Source of the DNA: an uncultured Rhizobiaceae group bacterium
GTDB lineage: Bacteria > Pseudomonadota > Alphaproteobacteria > Rhizobiales > Rhizobiaceae
Assembly: GCA_937923355.1 (NCBI GenBank)
Contig: CALAIO010000334.1
Span: 1-5,401, forward strand
DNA: 5,401 nt
Reading direction: 5' to 3'
The position numbers and the translations under genes are program-made. Below the pieces are notes generated by a model. The model did no database searches, was not told the DNA's origin, and saw only the letters and a list, made by a program, of their open reading frames with translations. Numbering within the stretch: the first letter of the stretch is position 1; the number at the start of each line of letters is the position of its first letter. Shown in pieces: positions 1 through 5,401 of the stretch.

Positions 1-404
1 TGTTTATATCGCTTCACGGACGCCCCGAAGATGAATTTCCACATTTTCTTGGATACGCCGATGAGGTTGGTGAGGGTCAGGGCGAAGGCTTTAATTTGAA
101 TTTGCCTATGCCCAAAGGCACGACATTTGAAACCTGGCGCAAGGCACTTTTTCAAGCCATGGAACGAATAAACCAATATGCGCCAGATGCGCTAATCATT
201 TCGCTTGGTACCGATACATTTGAAGAAGATCCAATCAGTTCTTTCAAGCTGAAATCTGACGATTTTTATACCATGGGCCAAGATCTTGCCGTACTTAACC
301 TACCTACACAGTTCATCATGGAAGGTGGCTACGCGATTGATGCAATAGGACTTAATGCGGTCAATGTTTTGCAGGGATATGAAAATGGCGCAAATCAAGC
401 TTGA
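1..404 (+). CDS. Histone deacetylase / acetylpolyamine amidohydrolase family protein, C-terminal part (5' truncated by the window)
   Basis: The frame is open from the first complete codon at base 3 to the TGA at 402-404, giving 133 visible residues; the start lies outside the window. The family are zinc-dependent amidohydrolases that remove acetyl groups from acetyl-lysine or acetylated polyamines. Visible family signatures are SLHG followed by a GYADE..GEG.G.GFNLNLP stretch (visible residues 3-34), LGTDTFEEDPIS with the zinc-ligand Asp at visible residue 71 (bases 213-215), and MEGGYA with the transition-state Tyr at visible residue 110 (bases 330-332). The catalytic His pair and the other zinc ligands should lie upstream. 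The DTFEEDPIS wording resembles bacterial AphA-like enzymes more than eukaryotic HDACs. A TTG at 96 is an internal codon, not the start. It lies 54 bp upstream of the M19 gene on the same strand and may be co-transcribed with it. The family call is firm; the substrate is unknown. Confidence 0.93.
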   Translation, partial: FISLHGRPEDEFPHFLGYADEVGEGQGEGFNLNLPMPKGTTFETWRKALFQAMERINQYAPDALIISLGTDTFEEDPISSFKLKSDDFYTMGQDLAVLNLPTQFIMEGGYAIDAIGLNAVNVLQGYENGANQA

Positions 405-443
405 TGTTTGTGCATAGTTGTCGCAAATTTCCTGCTGTTAATC

Positions 444-449
444 AGGTAA
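444..449 (+). promoter_or_regulatory. Ribosome binding site of the M19 gene
   Basis: AGGTAA at 444-449 lies 9 bases before the ATG at 459. It is a partial match to the anti-Shine-Dalgarno core and supports ATG 459 as the start. The 54-bp gap after the deacetylase shows no convincing promoter or terminator. Confidence 0.5.
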
Positions 450-458
450 ATCACTAAA

Positions 459-1436
459 ATGCATCGTATCGATAATCTTCAATATGCCAATTGGTCAGAA
501 AAAATCTTCCGTCAAATGCGTGAGGGCAAGGTTGATGCGGTTCATGTGACCATTACCTATCATGAAAACTTTCGTGAGACGGTTGCCAATATCGAGAAAT
601 GGAACCTCTGGTTTGAGCGCTTTCCTGATTTGATTTTTCACGGCAAAAATGGCGAAGATGTTCGTCTCGCACGCAAGACCAATCGCACGGCTATTTTCTT
701 CGGGTTTCAAAACCCCTCACCGATTGAAGATGATATTGGCCTTGTTGAAATCTGCCACATGCTGGGCGCACGTTTCATGCAACTGACCTATAACAATCAG
801 TCGCTTTTGGCGACCGGGTGCTATGAGGCCGAGGACACCGGCATTACCCGTATGGGCAAACAAGTCATCAAGGAAATGAACCGCGTTGGGCTTGTGATTG
901 ACATGAGCCACTCTGCTGAGCGCTCTACGATGGAAGCAATAGATGTTTCAGAGCGCCCCATCGCGATTACGCATGCCAACCCAAATTTCTGGCATCCAGC
1001 GCTCCGTAATAAATCTGATGAAGTTCTAAAAGCATTAGGTCAATCTGGTGGCATGCTTGGCTTTTCCATTTACCCGCACCACCTCAAAGACAAGTCAGAT
1101 TGTACGCTTGAAAGCTTCTGCGGCATGATTGCCAAAACAGCTGAATTAATGGGCGTAGAGAATATCGGTATCGGTACCGATCTTTGCCAAGATCAGCCAG
1201 ATAGTATTGTCGAGTGGATGCGTGTTGGCCGTTGGACAAAGGAAATCGATTATGGCGAAGGCTCCGCCTCTGATGCAGGTTTCCCGCCAATGCCAGAATG
1301 GTTTAAAGACAATCGTGATTTTGATAACATTGAACAGGGTTTAAAAGATATCGGATTTTCAGATACGGAAACAGCTGGTATCATGGGTGAAAACTGGCTA
1401 CGTTTTTATGATAATAATTTTGGACCTGTGACATGA
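459..1436 (+). CDS. Peptidase M19 (membrane/renal dipeptidase) family protein with altered metal site
   Basis: This 325-residue protein has the length of a cytoplasmic M19 TIM-barrel hydrolase and no signal peptide. Family landmarks are in order: IDNLQYANW near the N terminus, FFGFQN (80-85), MQLTYNNQS (107-115), GLVIDMSHS (144-152), IAITHAN (168-174), RNKSDE (183-188), GIGTDL (237-242) and a C-terminal GENWLRF. Against human renal dipeptidase, the zinc ligands corresponding to H198 and H219 are kept (H151, H172), as are the substrate Arg (R183) and the catalytic Asp288 equivalent (D241). The N-terminal HxD pair is replaced (LxY in IDNLQYANW), the bridging Glu125 is Gln84, and the substrate-binding His152 is Tyr111. 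Recalled relatives with the same Gln include an M19-like gene beside the dimethylglycine/betaine catabolism genes of Pseudomonas aeruginosa, so this is probably a recognised divergent subgroup. It may not be a zinc dipeptidase. Its stop overlaps the next start as ATGA at 1433-1436. Confidence 0.9.
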   Translation: MHRIDNLQYANWSEKIFRQMREGKVDAVHVTITYHENFRETVANIEKWNLWFERFPDLIFHGKNGEDVRLARKTNRTAIFFGFQNPSPIEDDIGLVEICHMLGARFMQLTYNNQSLLATGCYEAEDTGITRMGKQVIKEMNRVGLVIDMSHSAERSTMEAIDVSERPIAITHANPNFWHPALRNKSDEVLKALGQSGGMLGFSIYPHHLKDKSDCTLESFCGMIAKTAELMGVENIGIGTDLCQDQPDSIVEWMRVGRWTKEIDYGEGSASDAGFPPMPEWFKDNRDFDNIEQGLKDIGFSDTETAGIMGENWLRFYDNNFGPVT

Positions 1437-3133
1437 TTGAACCAGATCAAAAATCATTAGAAGACCTAAATTTGCGCCCTGCCTCTCAGGTCATGCGGTT
1501 AAAGCGCATGGGTTCTTTTCATCAATCTCGCTTGAGTTTCATGCGTGTTTTACTGCGCAGAATAAAGAAAGAAGGGTGGCGCTTTGATCGCCCTGTTTTC
1601 GACATCGATGAACAAGGTGTAGGCGTTGCAACATATAGCATAACAGGCCCAAAGCGTACGTATACACTTGTTGCCTTTGCACACGACTTGCCTGCGGAAT
1701 TGCGCTCGGATCGCGTCATCGCGGAAGCATGGGACGCGACCTTCACGCTTTTTGATGGCATTCCAACCCGCGAAGATATTGAACGTTTGTCAAAGAACGT
1801 CCCCCTTCAAGAAGCGGGTCGCATTTCAGAAAAAGAAATTTCACTATCACGCGCAAACCGTTCGGTCAGACTTTTTGAATATGTCACGCAATGTTTGTCC
1901 AAAGGTGAGCAACCTGATGTGGCAGAAATTGAAAAAGTCGGCTACCTGATGCGCACGACAGCCGTATATGGTTCAGCCAAATTTGGTGCTTGCGACCGTG
2001 AAAACTGGGCTGACCGCGAAGAGTTTTCTGGCTCGTTCCAACCAGAGCTGTTGGCAGTATGGCTAATCAGAACCTTTGCGATTGATATGGTCGAACATAT
2101 GGCTCGTGTTCGTGGTGGCGATAAGGCTGTTAAGCTTGAGCCAAACGTGCGCCGCTGTTTTGGCGTGGGCAATTCAACCGGCCTTGGCATGGCGCCGTTT
2201 CTGATTAATCACCCTGCGCTCATTCACGCATGGATTAACGGACGTGAGACAGCGATTGGAATTGTGCGCAGTGTGAAAACCGCGACTGATAGTCAAATCA
2301 AGCATTTCATGAATATCATTACACGCGCATCGATCAATGCGGATCAATGGCACACGGATCATGAACATCAGCAAAATAAAATTGAATGCTTGCGAGGCGA
2401 TTTTAAGAAGATAGCGGACGTTTTGAAGACCGATATTCTCACTCAGGAATACCCATGGGATGCAATGGTCAAATGGGCTGAAGAAAACCTTGGGTTTGAA
2501 GGCCAAGAACAGCTTGCTTCTATCATACTGGAACCTTACGGCGAACTAATTGATCATCTTGCGCTAGACATGCGTGCAGATGAAAGTGAGGGTTTTCGAA
2601 TTAATGGTACGCTTAGCATTGAGGCGTTTGAGCAGTCCTTTAAACAAATATATCAATGGACAAATGATATTGATTTTAACAATCAAGATGCAAATGCTCG
2701 GGTTTGGTATGTTTCTGAGGAAAAACTTGAACCGCGTTTGGGTGAACGTCATGAAGAAGATGTCGAACCCTATGAACAGCCCCTTGCGCCTGGAAGAGAT
2801 GCAAAAAGGCTGATTGAAGCCTTACAGGGGTGGGACAAGCAGGAAACCGTTGCTGCCTTTTTGATGAAGCATCCTGAGCATCGCCATATTGTGCGCCGTG
2901 CGCAACTGGTTGCGAGCAAGCAATATTCAGAGATTTACGACAATACAATTTCATCAAAGATGCTTCCTATTGATTTATTGCGTTGCAAACTTTCTTTCTT
3001 TGGAGCGACCAAGTTTGACCCGCGTTCTGATCGGTGGGTTCGTATTACCATGTATCAAGGTGCGCCTTATCCAGATGAAATCTCAATGCTTGATCCGGAC
3101 GATCTCGCCTACCCACCTTTGCAAAGCCAATGA
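1433..3133 (+). CDS. Conserved protein of unknown function, 566 residues
   Basis: I do not recognise a named domain. The ATG at 1433 overlaps the M19 stop (ATGA), which supports this start and translational coupling; only a weak GGA at 1422-1424 precedes it. The protein is soluble-looking, without a signal peptide or clear membrane segment. Notable stretches are a basic N terminus (HQSRLSFMRVLLRRIKKEGW, about 30-49), VAFAHDLPAELRSDRVIAEAWDATFTLFDG (80-109), VGYLMRTTAVYGSAKFG (169-185), a Gly-rich segment GVGNSTGLGMAPFLINHP (244-261) and an acidic patch near 437-447. The Gly-rich segment could be a ligand or phosphate loop but matches no Walker motif exactly. I recall similar uncharacterised proteins in other proteobacteria, so it is probably conserved, but no function can be given. 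Its end overlaps the next gene as ATGA at 3130-3133. Confidence 0.88.
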   Translation: MIEPDQKSLEDLNLRPASQVMRLKRMGSFHQSRLSFMRVLLRRIKKEGWRFDRPVFDIDEQGVGVATYSITGPKRTYTLVAFAHDLPAELRSDRVIAEAWDATFTLFDGIPTREDIERLSKNVPLQEAGRISEKEISLSRANRSVRLFEYVTQCLSKGEQPDVAEIEKVGYLMRTTAVYGSAKFGACDRENWADREEFSGSFQPELLAVWLIRTFAIDMVEHMARVRGGDKAVKLEPNVRRCFGVGNSTGLGMAPFLINHPALIHAWINGRETAIGIVRSVKTATDSQIKHFMNIITRASINADQWHTDHEHQQNKIECLRGDFKKIADVLKTDILTQEYPWDAMVKWAEENLGFEGQEQLASIILEPYGELIDHLALDMRADESEGFRINGTLSIEAFEQSFKQIYQWTNDIDFNNQDANARVWYVSEEKLEPRLGERHEEDVEPYEQPLAPGRDAKRLIEALQGWDKQETVAAFLMKHPEHRHIVRRAQLVASKQYSEIYDNTISSKMLPIDLLRCKLSFFGATKFDPRSDRWVRITMYQGAPYPDEISMLDPDDLAYPPLQSQ

Positions 3134-3726
3134 GTTGGTCACTGGGGGAAATTAGAGCACTGAGCATAAAAGCTGCTCGCGGTGCCGGCATGGACTGGGG
3201 GCTTGCGGAAGAAGCTGGCTTTGCTGTTCAATGGTTAGAAATGCATGGTCTTGATGGCGTAAAGGCAGTTTCGCAATATTTATCCAGAGTTCACAGAAAA
3301 GATAATTATAGCGACGATCATTGCCCTATCAAACTAGGGTGCCTTGCATCTGACATGGATGACTGGACCATTCTGCAAGATAAATCCATCCATGAACCGA
3401 TTTTAATATTACCGTTTATTGCTAATATTCTAAAAGAAGAGACACTTGAATTAACCTGGGCGGATAGCTCGGTTCAAATCAATCTAAATGGCATAAAAAC
3501 CCAAGATGTGAACGGATTAATTTCAAGACCAAGTACACCGCATTTTTCCTTGAAAATTAAAACCCTGGATGCACCTTGTTCTGTTCTTAAAACCAAGTCT
3601 CGGGTTTCAGATAATGCAGCTTCCTATGTTGCCATCCTGAACGCACTTGCGCACAAAACCTATGCACCGGCAACCGAAGCTTCAAGATTAGCGGGCGCTG
3701 GTGCTGGTCTGAATGACAATGACTAA
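3130..3726 (+). CDS. DUF3726-like protein
   Basis: This 198-residue protein is of unknown function. The N terminus, SWSLGEIRALSIKAARGAGMDWGLAEEAG (2-30), and the C terminus, YAPATEASRLAGAGAGLNDND (178-198), match what I recall of DUF3726. The middle (about 55-160) is less distinctive and includes two Cys at 65 and 71. There is no signal peptide or membrane helix; a short hydrophobic stretch, ILILPFIANIL (91-101), is probably core. Start choice: ATG 3130 lies in the ATGA overlap with the upstream gene's stop at 3131-3133, with no good Shine-Dalgarno, so translation probably depends on re-initiation after the 566-residue gene. It is the last gene of the coupled trio. Existence of the gene is secure; the DUF number is from memory. 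Confidence 0.85.
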   Translation: MSWSLGEIRALSIKAARGAGMDWGLAEEAGFAVQWLEMHGLDGVKAVSQYLSRVHRKDNYSDDHCPIKLGCLASDMDDWTILQDKSIHEPILILPFIANILKEETLELTWADSSVQINLNGIKTQDVNGLISRPSTPHFSLKIKTLDAPCSVLKTKSRVSDNAASYVAILNALAHKTYAPATEASRLAGAGAGLNDND

Positions 3727-3773
3727 AGTCTGAGGACAATCAGAAAGTGGTTTTTACTTGTATTTGAAAAGAG

Positions 3774-3848
3774 TGGCTGGGGTGGTAGGAGTCGAACCTA
3801 CGATACACGCTACCAAAAAGCGTTGCCTTACCACTTGGCTACACCCCA
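3774..3848 (-). tRNA. trnQ: tRNA-Gln (anticodon UUG)
   Basis: The reverse complement folds as a complete tRNA. The acceptor arms TGGGGTG and CACCCCA pair over 7 bp, followed by discriminator G and an encoded CCA (3774-3776). The D stem is GCC/GGC with GG in the loop. The anticodon stem is ACGCT/AGCGT with loop TTTTGGT, giving anticodon TTG at 3814-3816. The variable loop is 5 nt, and the T arm is GTAGG-TTCGAAT-CCTAC. UUG reads Gln CAA codons and can wobble to CAG. The gene faces the upstream protein operon, so the two transcription units converge. Confidence 0.97.
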
Positions 3849-3859
3849 TCTGATTTGCT

Positions 3860-3888
3860 TCTATAGCGGTTAGATCAGAAGCCTGCAA
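3860..3888 (-). promoter_or_regulatory. Promoter of tRNA-Gln
   Basis: On the - strand, a -35 box TTGCAG (3883-3888) and a -10 box TATAGA (3860-3865) are separated by exactly 17 bp (3866-3882). The -10 box ends 11 bases before the mature tRNA 5' end, a spacing typical of a short-leader tRNA transcript. The element is sigma70/RpoD-like. Confidence 0.7.
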
Positions 3889-3914
3889 GATGAAAAACAA
3901 CAGAATTTCATCTT
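3887..3914. repeat. 9-bp perfect inverted repeat
   Basis: AAGATGAAA (3887-3895) and TTTCATCTT (3906-3914) are perfect reverse complements separated by a 10-base AT-rich loop. The left arm overlaps the -35 box of the tRNA promoter by two bases. No clean T-tract follows on either strand, so a protein-binding site or a chance AT-rich palindrome is likelier than a terminator. Confidence 0.5.
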
Positions 3915-3936
3915 ATATTTAATGTTTTATCTTATA
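3910..3936 (+). repeat. Direct repeat ATCTTATA, two copies
   Basis: ATCTTATA occurs at 3910-3917 and again at 3929-3936, with start points 19 bases apart in an AT-rich stretch upstream of the ATPase gene. The spacing is near two helical turns, so paired regulator half-sites are possible. The AT richness makes a chance origin plausible. Confidence 0.3.
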
Positions 3937-3946
3937 AGTGTTAAGC

Positions 3947-3975
3947 TTGCCCTAATGCACGATAATCCTTACAAG
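3947..3975 (+). promoter_or_regulatory. Possible promoter of the MoxR-type ATPase gene
   Basis: TTGCCC (3947-3952) and TACAAG (3970-3975) are 17 bp apart, which would start transcription about 20 bases before the ATG. The -10 match is only moderate. The tRNA on the opposite strand separates the ATPase gene from the upstream operon, so it needs its own promoter in this region. Confidence 0.35.
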
Positions 3976-3983
3976 ATATCTTG
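3972..3983. promoter_or_regulatory. 12-bp perfect palindrome, possible operator
   Basis: CAAGATATCTTG is a perfect palindrome ending 19 bases before the ATPase start codon. It overlaps the proposed -10 box. This position would suit a repressor site; no regulator is visible in the window. Confidence 0.3.
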
Positions 3984-3990
3984 ATGATAA

Positions 3991-3995
3991 AAGGA
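3991..3995 (+). promoter_or_regulatory. Ribosome binding site of the ATPase gene
   Basis: AAGGA lies 7 bases before the ATG at 4003, a standard spacing that confirms this start. Confidence 0.7.
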
Positions 3996-4002
3996 ACATT
4001 TC

Positions 4003-4845
4003 ATGCAATTTAAAGGCACTTCTTCATATGTAGCAGCTGATGATCTGACAGTAGCAGTAAACGCTGCGATTGCACTGGAGCGCCCGCTTTTGGTTAAAGG
4101 CGAACCTGGAACGGGCAAGACCGAACTTGCAAAACAGGTTGCTGCTTCTTTGGGGCTTCCACTGATTGAATGGCACGTAAAATCGACGACAAAAGCCCAA
4201 CAGGGTTTGTATGAATATGATGCTGTATCCAGACTTCGTGACAGCCAATTGGGCGATGAGCGCGTTAATGATGTGAATAATTACATCAAAAAGGGTAAAA
4301 TGTGGGAAGCTTTTGAAGCCGAGGAAAGAGTGGTTCTGCTGATTGATGAAATTGACAAGGCAGATATTGAATTTCCAAATGACCTTTTGCAAGAGCTCGA
4401 CCGCATGGAGTTTCATGTTTACGAAACCAATGAAAATGTGAAAGCAGACAACCGCCCTATCGTTATCATTACTTCCAACAACGAGAAAGAATTGCCAGAT
4501 GCCTTCTTGCGTAGATGTTTCTTTCACTATATCAAGTTCCCGGAAACAGAGGTTCTCGAGCAGATTATTGAAGTTCATTATCCTGGCATCAAAAAGAACC
4601 TTGTGCGTGAAGCGCTTAATCAGTTTTACGAGATACGCGAAACACCTGGTTTAAAGAAAAAACCTTCAACATCAGAAGCGCTCGATTGGATCAGACTTTT
4701 GGTTTCTGATGACATCGATGGCGCTGATTTGCGAGGAGATTCGACAGATGCGCTGCCGCGCTTGCATGGTGCACTTTTGAAAAACGAACAAGATGTGCAT
4801 CTTCTGCAACGATTGGCATTCATGGCAAAACAACAAAATAGATAG
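4003..4845 (+). CDS. MoxR-type AAA+ ATPase
   Basis: This 280-residue cytoplasmic protein carries a complete AAA+ core: Walker A GEPGTGKT (33-40), Walker B VLLIDEID (111-118), sensor 1 IITSNN (155-160), arginine finger region FLRR (168-171), and a sensor-2-type segment KKPSTSEALDW (219-229) in the short lid. The length fits the compact MoxR/CoxD-like branch. These ATPases act as oligomeric chaperones that help mature or insert cofactors into partner enzymes, usually with a VWA-domain (CoxE-like) protein encoded next to them. Here the next gene is instead a secreted hydrolase, so the partner is not visible. The ATG at 4003 has a good ribosome binding site, and the conserved fold begins soon after it. 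The ATPase call is firm; the client is unknown. Confidence 0.94.
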   Translation: MQFKGTSSYVAADDLTVAVNAAIALERPLLVKGEPGTGKTELAKQVAASLGLPLIEWHVKSTTKAQQGLYEYDAVSRLRDSQLGDERVNDVNNYIKKGKMWEAFEAEERVVLLIDEIDKADIEFPNDLLQELDRMEFHVYETNENVKADNRPIVIITSNNEKELPDAFLRRCFFHYIKFPETEVLEQIIEVHYPGIKKNLVREALNQFYEIRETPGLKKKPSTSEALDWIRLLVSDDIDGADLRGDSTDALPRLHGALLKNEQDVHLLQRLAFMAKQQNR

Positions 4846-4917
4846 ATGCCGCTTCACAGTTTTGCGAGGTCATTGATATTGTGGCGCGAGTGATGTGAAA
4901 GTTTTCAAATAGTGTTT

Positions 4918-4921
4918 GGAG
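4918..4921 (+). promoter_or_regulatory. Ribosome binding site of the esterase gene
   Basis: GGAG lies 6 bases before the ATG at 4928. The start is further supported because a signal peptide begins immediately there. The 82-bp gap from 4846 to 4927 holds no promoter or terminator that I can defend. Confidence 0.65.
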
Positions 4922-4927
4922 ATTTTT

Positions 4928-5401
4928 ATGCGTGTCTTTTTTATTTTAATTACATTTCTAATTGGATTTTCTCATCATAGTTACGCAGATCAGATTTGCG
5001 GACTTGGTGAAGATGACTGCAAAATTGAACTTGGCGACTATAATATAGAGTTGCCTGAACGAAGCGACCTCACGGTGAAAATTCCTGCCATGCTCTATTT
5101 TCACGGTGCAGGCGGCTCTGGTCAACGCTCCTTGAAAAATCGTGAGATGGTGGAAACCTTTCTCAAGCGTGGATATGCAGTTATTGCGCCAAGCGGCTTG
5201 AAGAGACCTAATTCCAAATTTGGGCCTGGCTGGTCATTTCATCCTGACCGTAAAAAGCGGCGTGATGAACTGGCTTTCACTAAGGCAATACTTGATGACG
5301 CTTCGGCCAAATTTAATATTGACCGTGATCGTATTTTAATGACGGGATTTTCAATTGGCGGCTCTATGGCTTGGTATCTGGCTTGCCAGGATCCTGATGT
5401 T
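4928..5401 (+). CDS. Secreted alpha/beta-hydrolase, PHB depolymerase/LpqC-like esterase (3' truncated by the window)
   Basis: The frame is open from ATG 4928 to the window end, giving 158 residues without a stop. The N terminus is a signal peptide: a hydrophobic core FFILITFLIGF (4-14) and a probable signal peptidase I site after SYA (18-20), so the product is exported. LYFHGAGGSG (57-65) is the oxyanion-hole HG motif, and GFSIGG (140-145) is the nucleophile elbow GxSxG with Ser142. DRDRILMTGFS just before it is typical of the PHB-depolymerase/feruloyl-esterase group (COG3509-like). Cys24 and Cys31 in the mature N terminus could form a disulfide. The catalytic Asp and His should lie beyond the window. 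A role on polyhydroxyalkanoate, feruloyl or other esters cannot be decided from this half. Confidence 0.9.
   Translation, partial: MRVFFILITFLIGFSHHSYADQICGLGEDDCKIELGDYNIELPERSDLTVKIPAMLYFHGAGGSGQRSLKNREMVETFLKRGYAVIAPSGLKRPNSKFGPGWSFHPDRKKRRDELAFTKAILDDASAKFNIDRDRILMTGFSIGGSMAWYLACQDPDV

Noticed and set aside
96..404. Independent 102-residue gene starting at TTG 96
   Set aside because: The same frame stays open to the window start and reads continuously as the deacetylase family, so the TTG is internal.
431..446. CCTG...CAGG hairpin between the deacetylase and M19 genes
   Set aside because: A 4-bp stem without a T-run is not meaningful and does not support a terminator that would split the operon.
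1668..1949. Alternative + strand and - strand frames inside the 566-residue gene (also 1942-2957)
   Set aside because: They overlap a long, well-patterned coding frame and show no family signature or ribosome binding site.
3729..3755. TCTGA/TCAGA hairpin followed by a T-run after the operon, as a Rho-independent terminator
   Set aside because: The stem is only 5 bp with a 6-base loop, and the T-run starts 7 bases after the stem, so it is too weak to call.
3774..3848. tRNA-Gln as an integration (att) site
   Set aside because: No integrase, no repeated tRNA 3' fragment and no foreign-looking block is visible on either side.
4024..4578. 184-residue open frame on the - strand
   Set aside because: It lies wholly antisense to the ATPase gene, whose conserved motifs explain the sequence; the reverse frame has no recognisable domain.

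Overview
The window looks like chromosomal DNA of an alphaproteobacterium, probably from the Hyphomicrobiales/Rhodobacterales side and perhaps marine. This rests on recalled family resemblance of the proteins, the tRNA-Gln sequence and moderate base composition; no search was run and the genus is not identified. All protein genes lie on the + strand and coding density is high. I saw no mobile element, CRISPR array or integrase.

Left part (1-3726): an apparent operon. It opens with the C-terminal part of a class II histone-deacetylase/acetylpolyamine-amidohydrolase type enzyme, whose 5' end is outside the window. After a 54-bp gap come three genes joined by ATGA start/stop overlaps at 1433-1436 and 3130-3133. 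They encode a peptidase M19 (renal/membrane dipeptidase) family protein lacking several canonical zinc ligands, a 566-residue protein of no family I can name, and a small protein that resembles DUF3726. The coupling suggests that the three products are made together and serve one process. An amide- or acyl-amide-cleaving catabolic pathway fits the two enzymes, but the substrate is unknown.

Middle (3727-4002): a tRNA-Gln(UUG) gene on the - strand with its CCA encoded. It has a good sigma70-like promoter and faces the end of the operon. The short region beyond it, upstream of the ATPase gene, is AT-rich and holds a 9-bp inverted repeat, two copies of ATCTTATA and a 12-bp perfect palindrome.

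Right part (4003-5401): a MoxR-type AAA+ ATPase with all the main nucleotide-binding motifs. After 82 bp comes the start of a secreted alpha/beta-hydrolase of the PHB-depolymerase/LpqC-like esterase group, which runs off the window. The VWA-domain protein that usually partners a MoxR ATPase is not directly downstream.

The most interesting unit is the coupled trio at 459-3726, which combines a degenerate-site M19 protein with two uncharacterised proteins.
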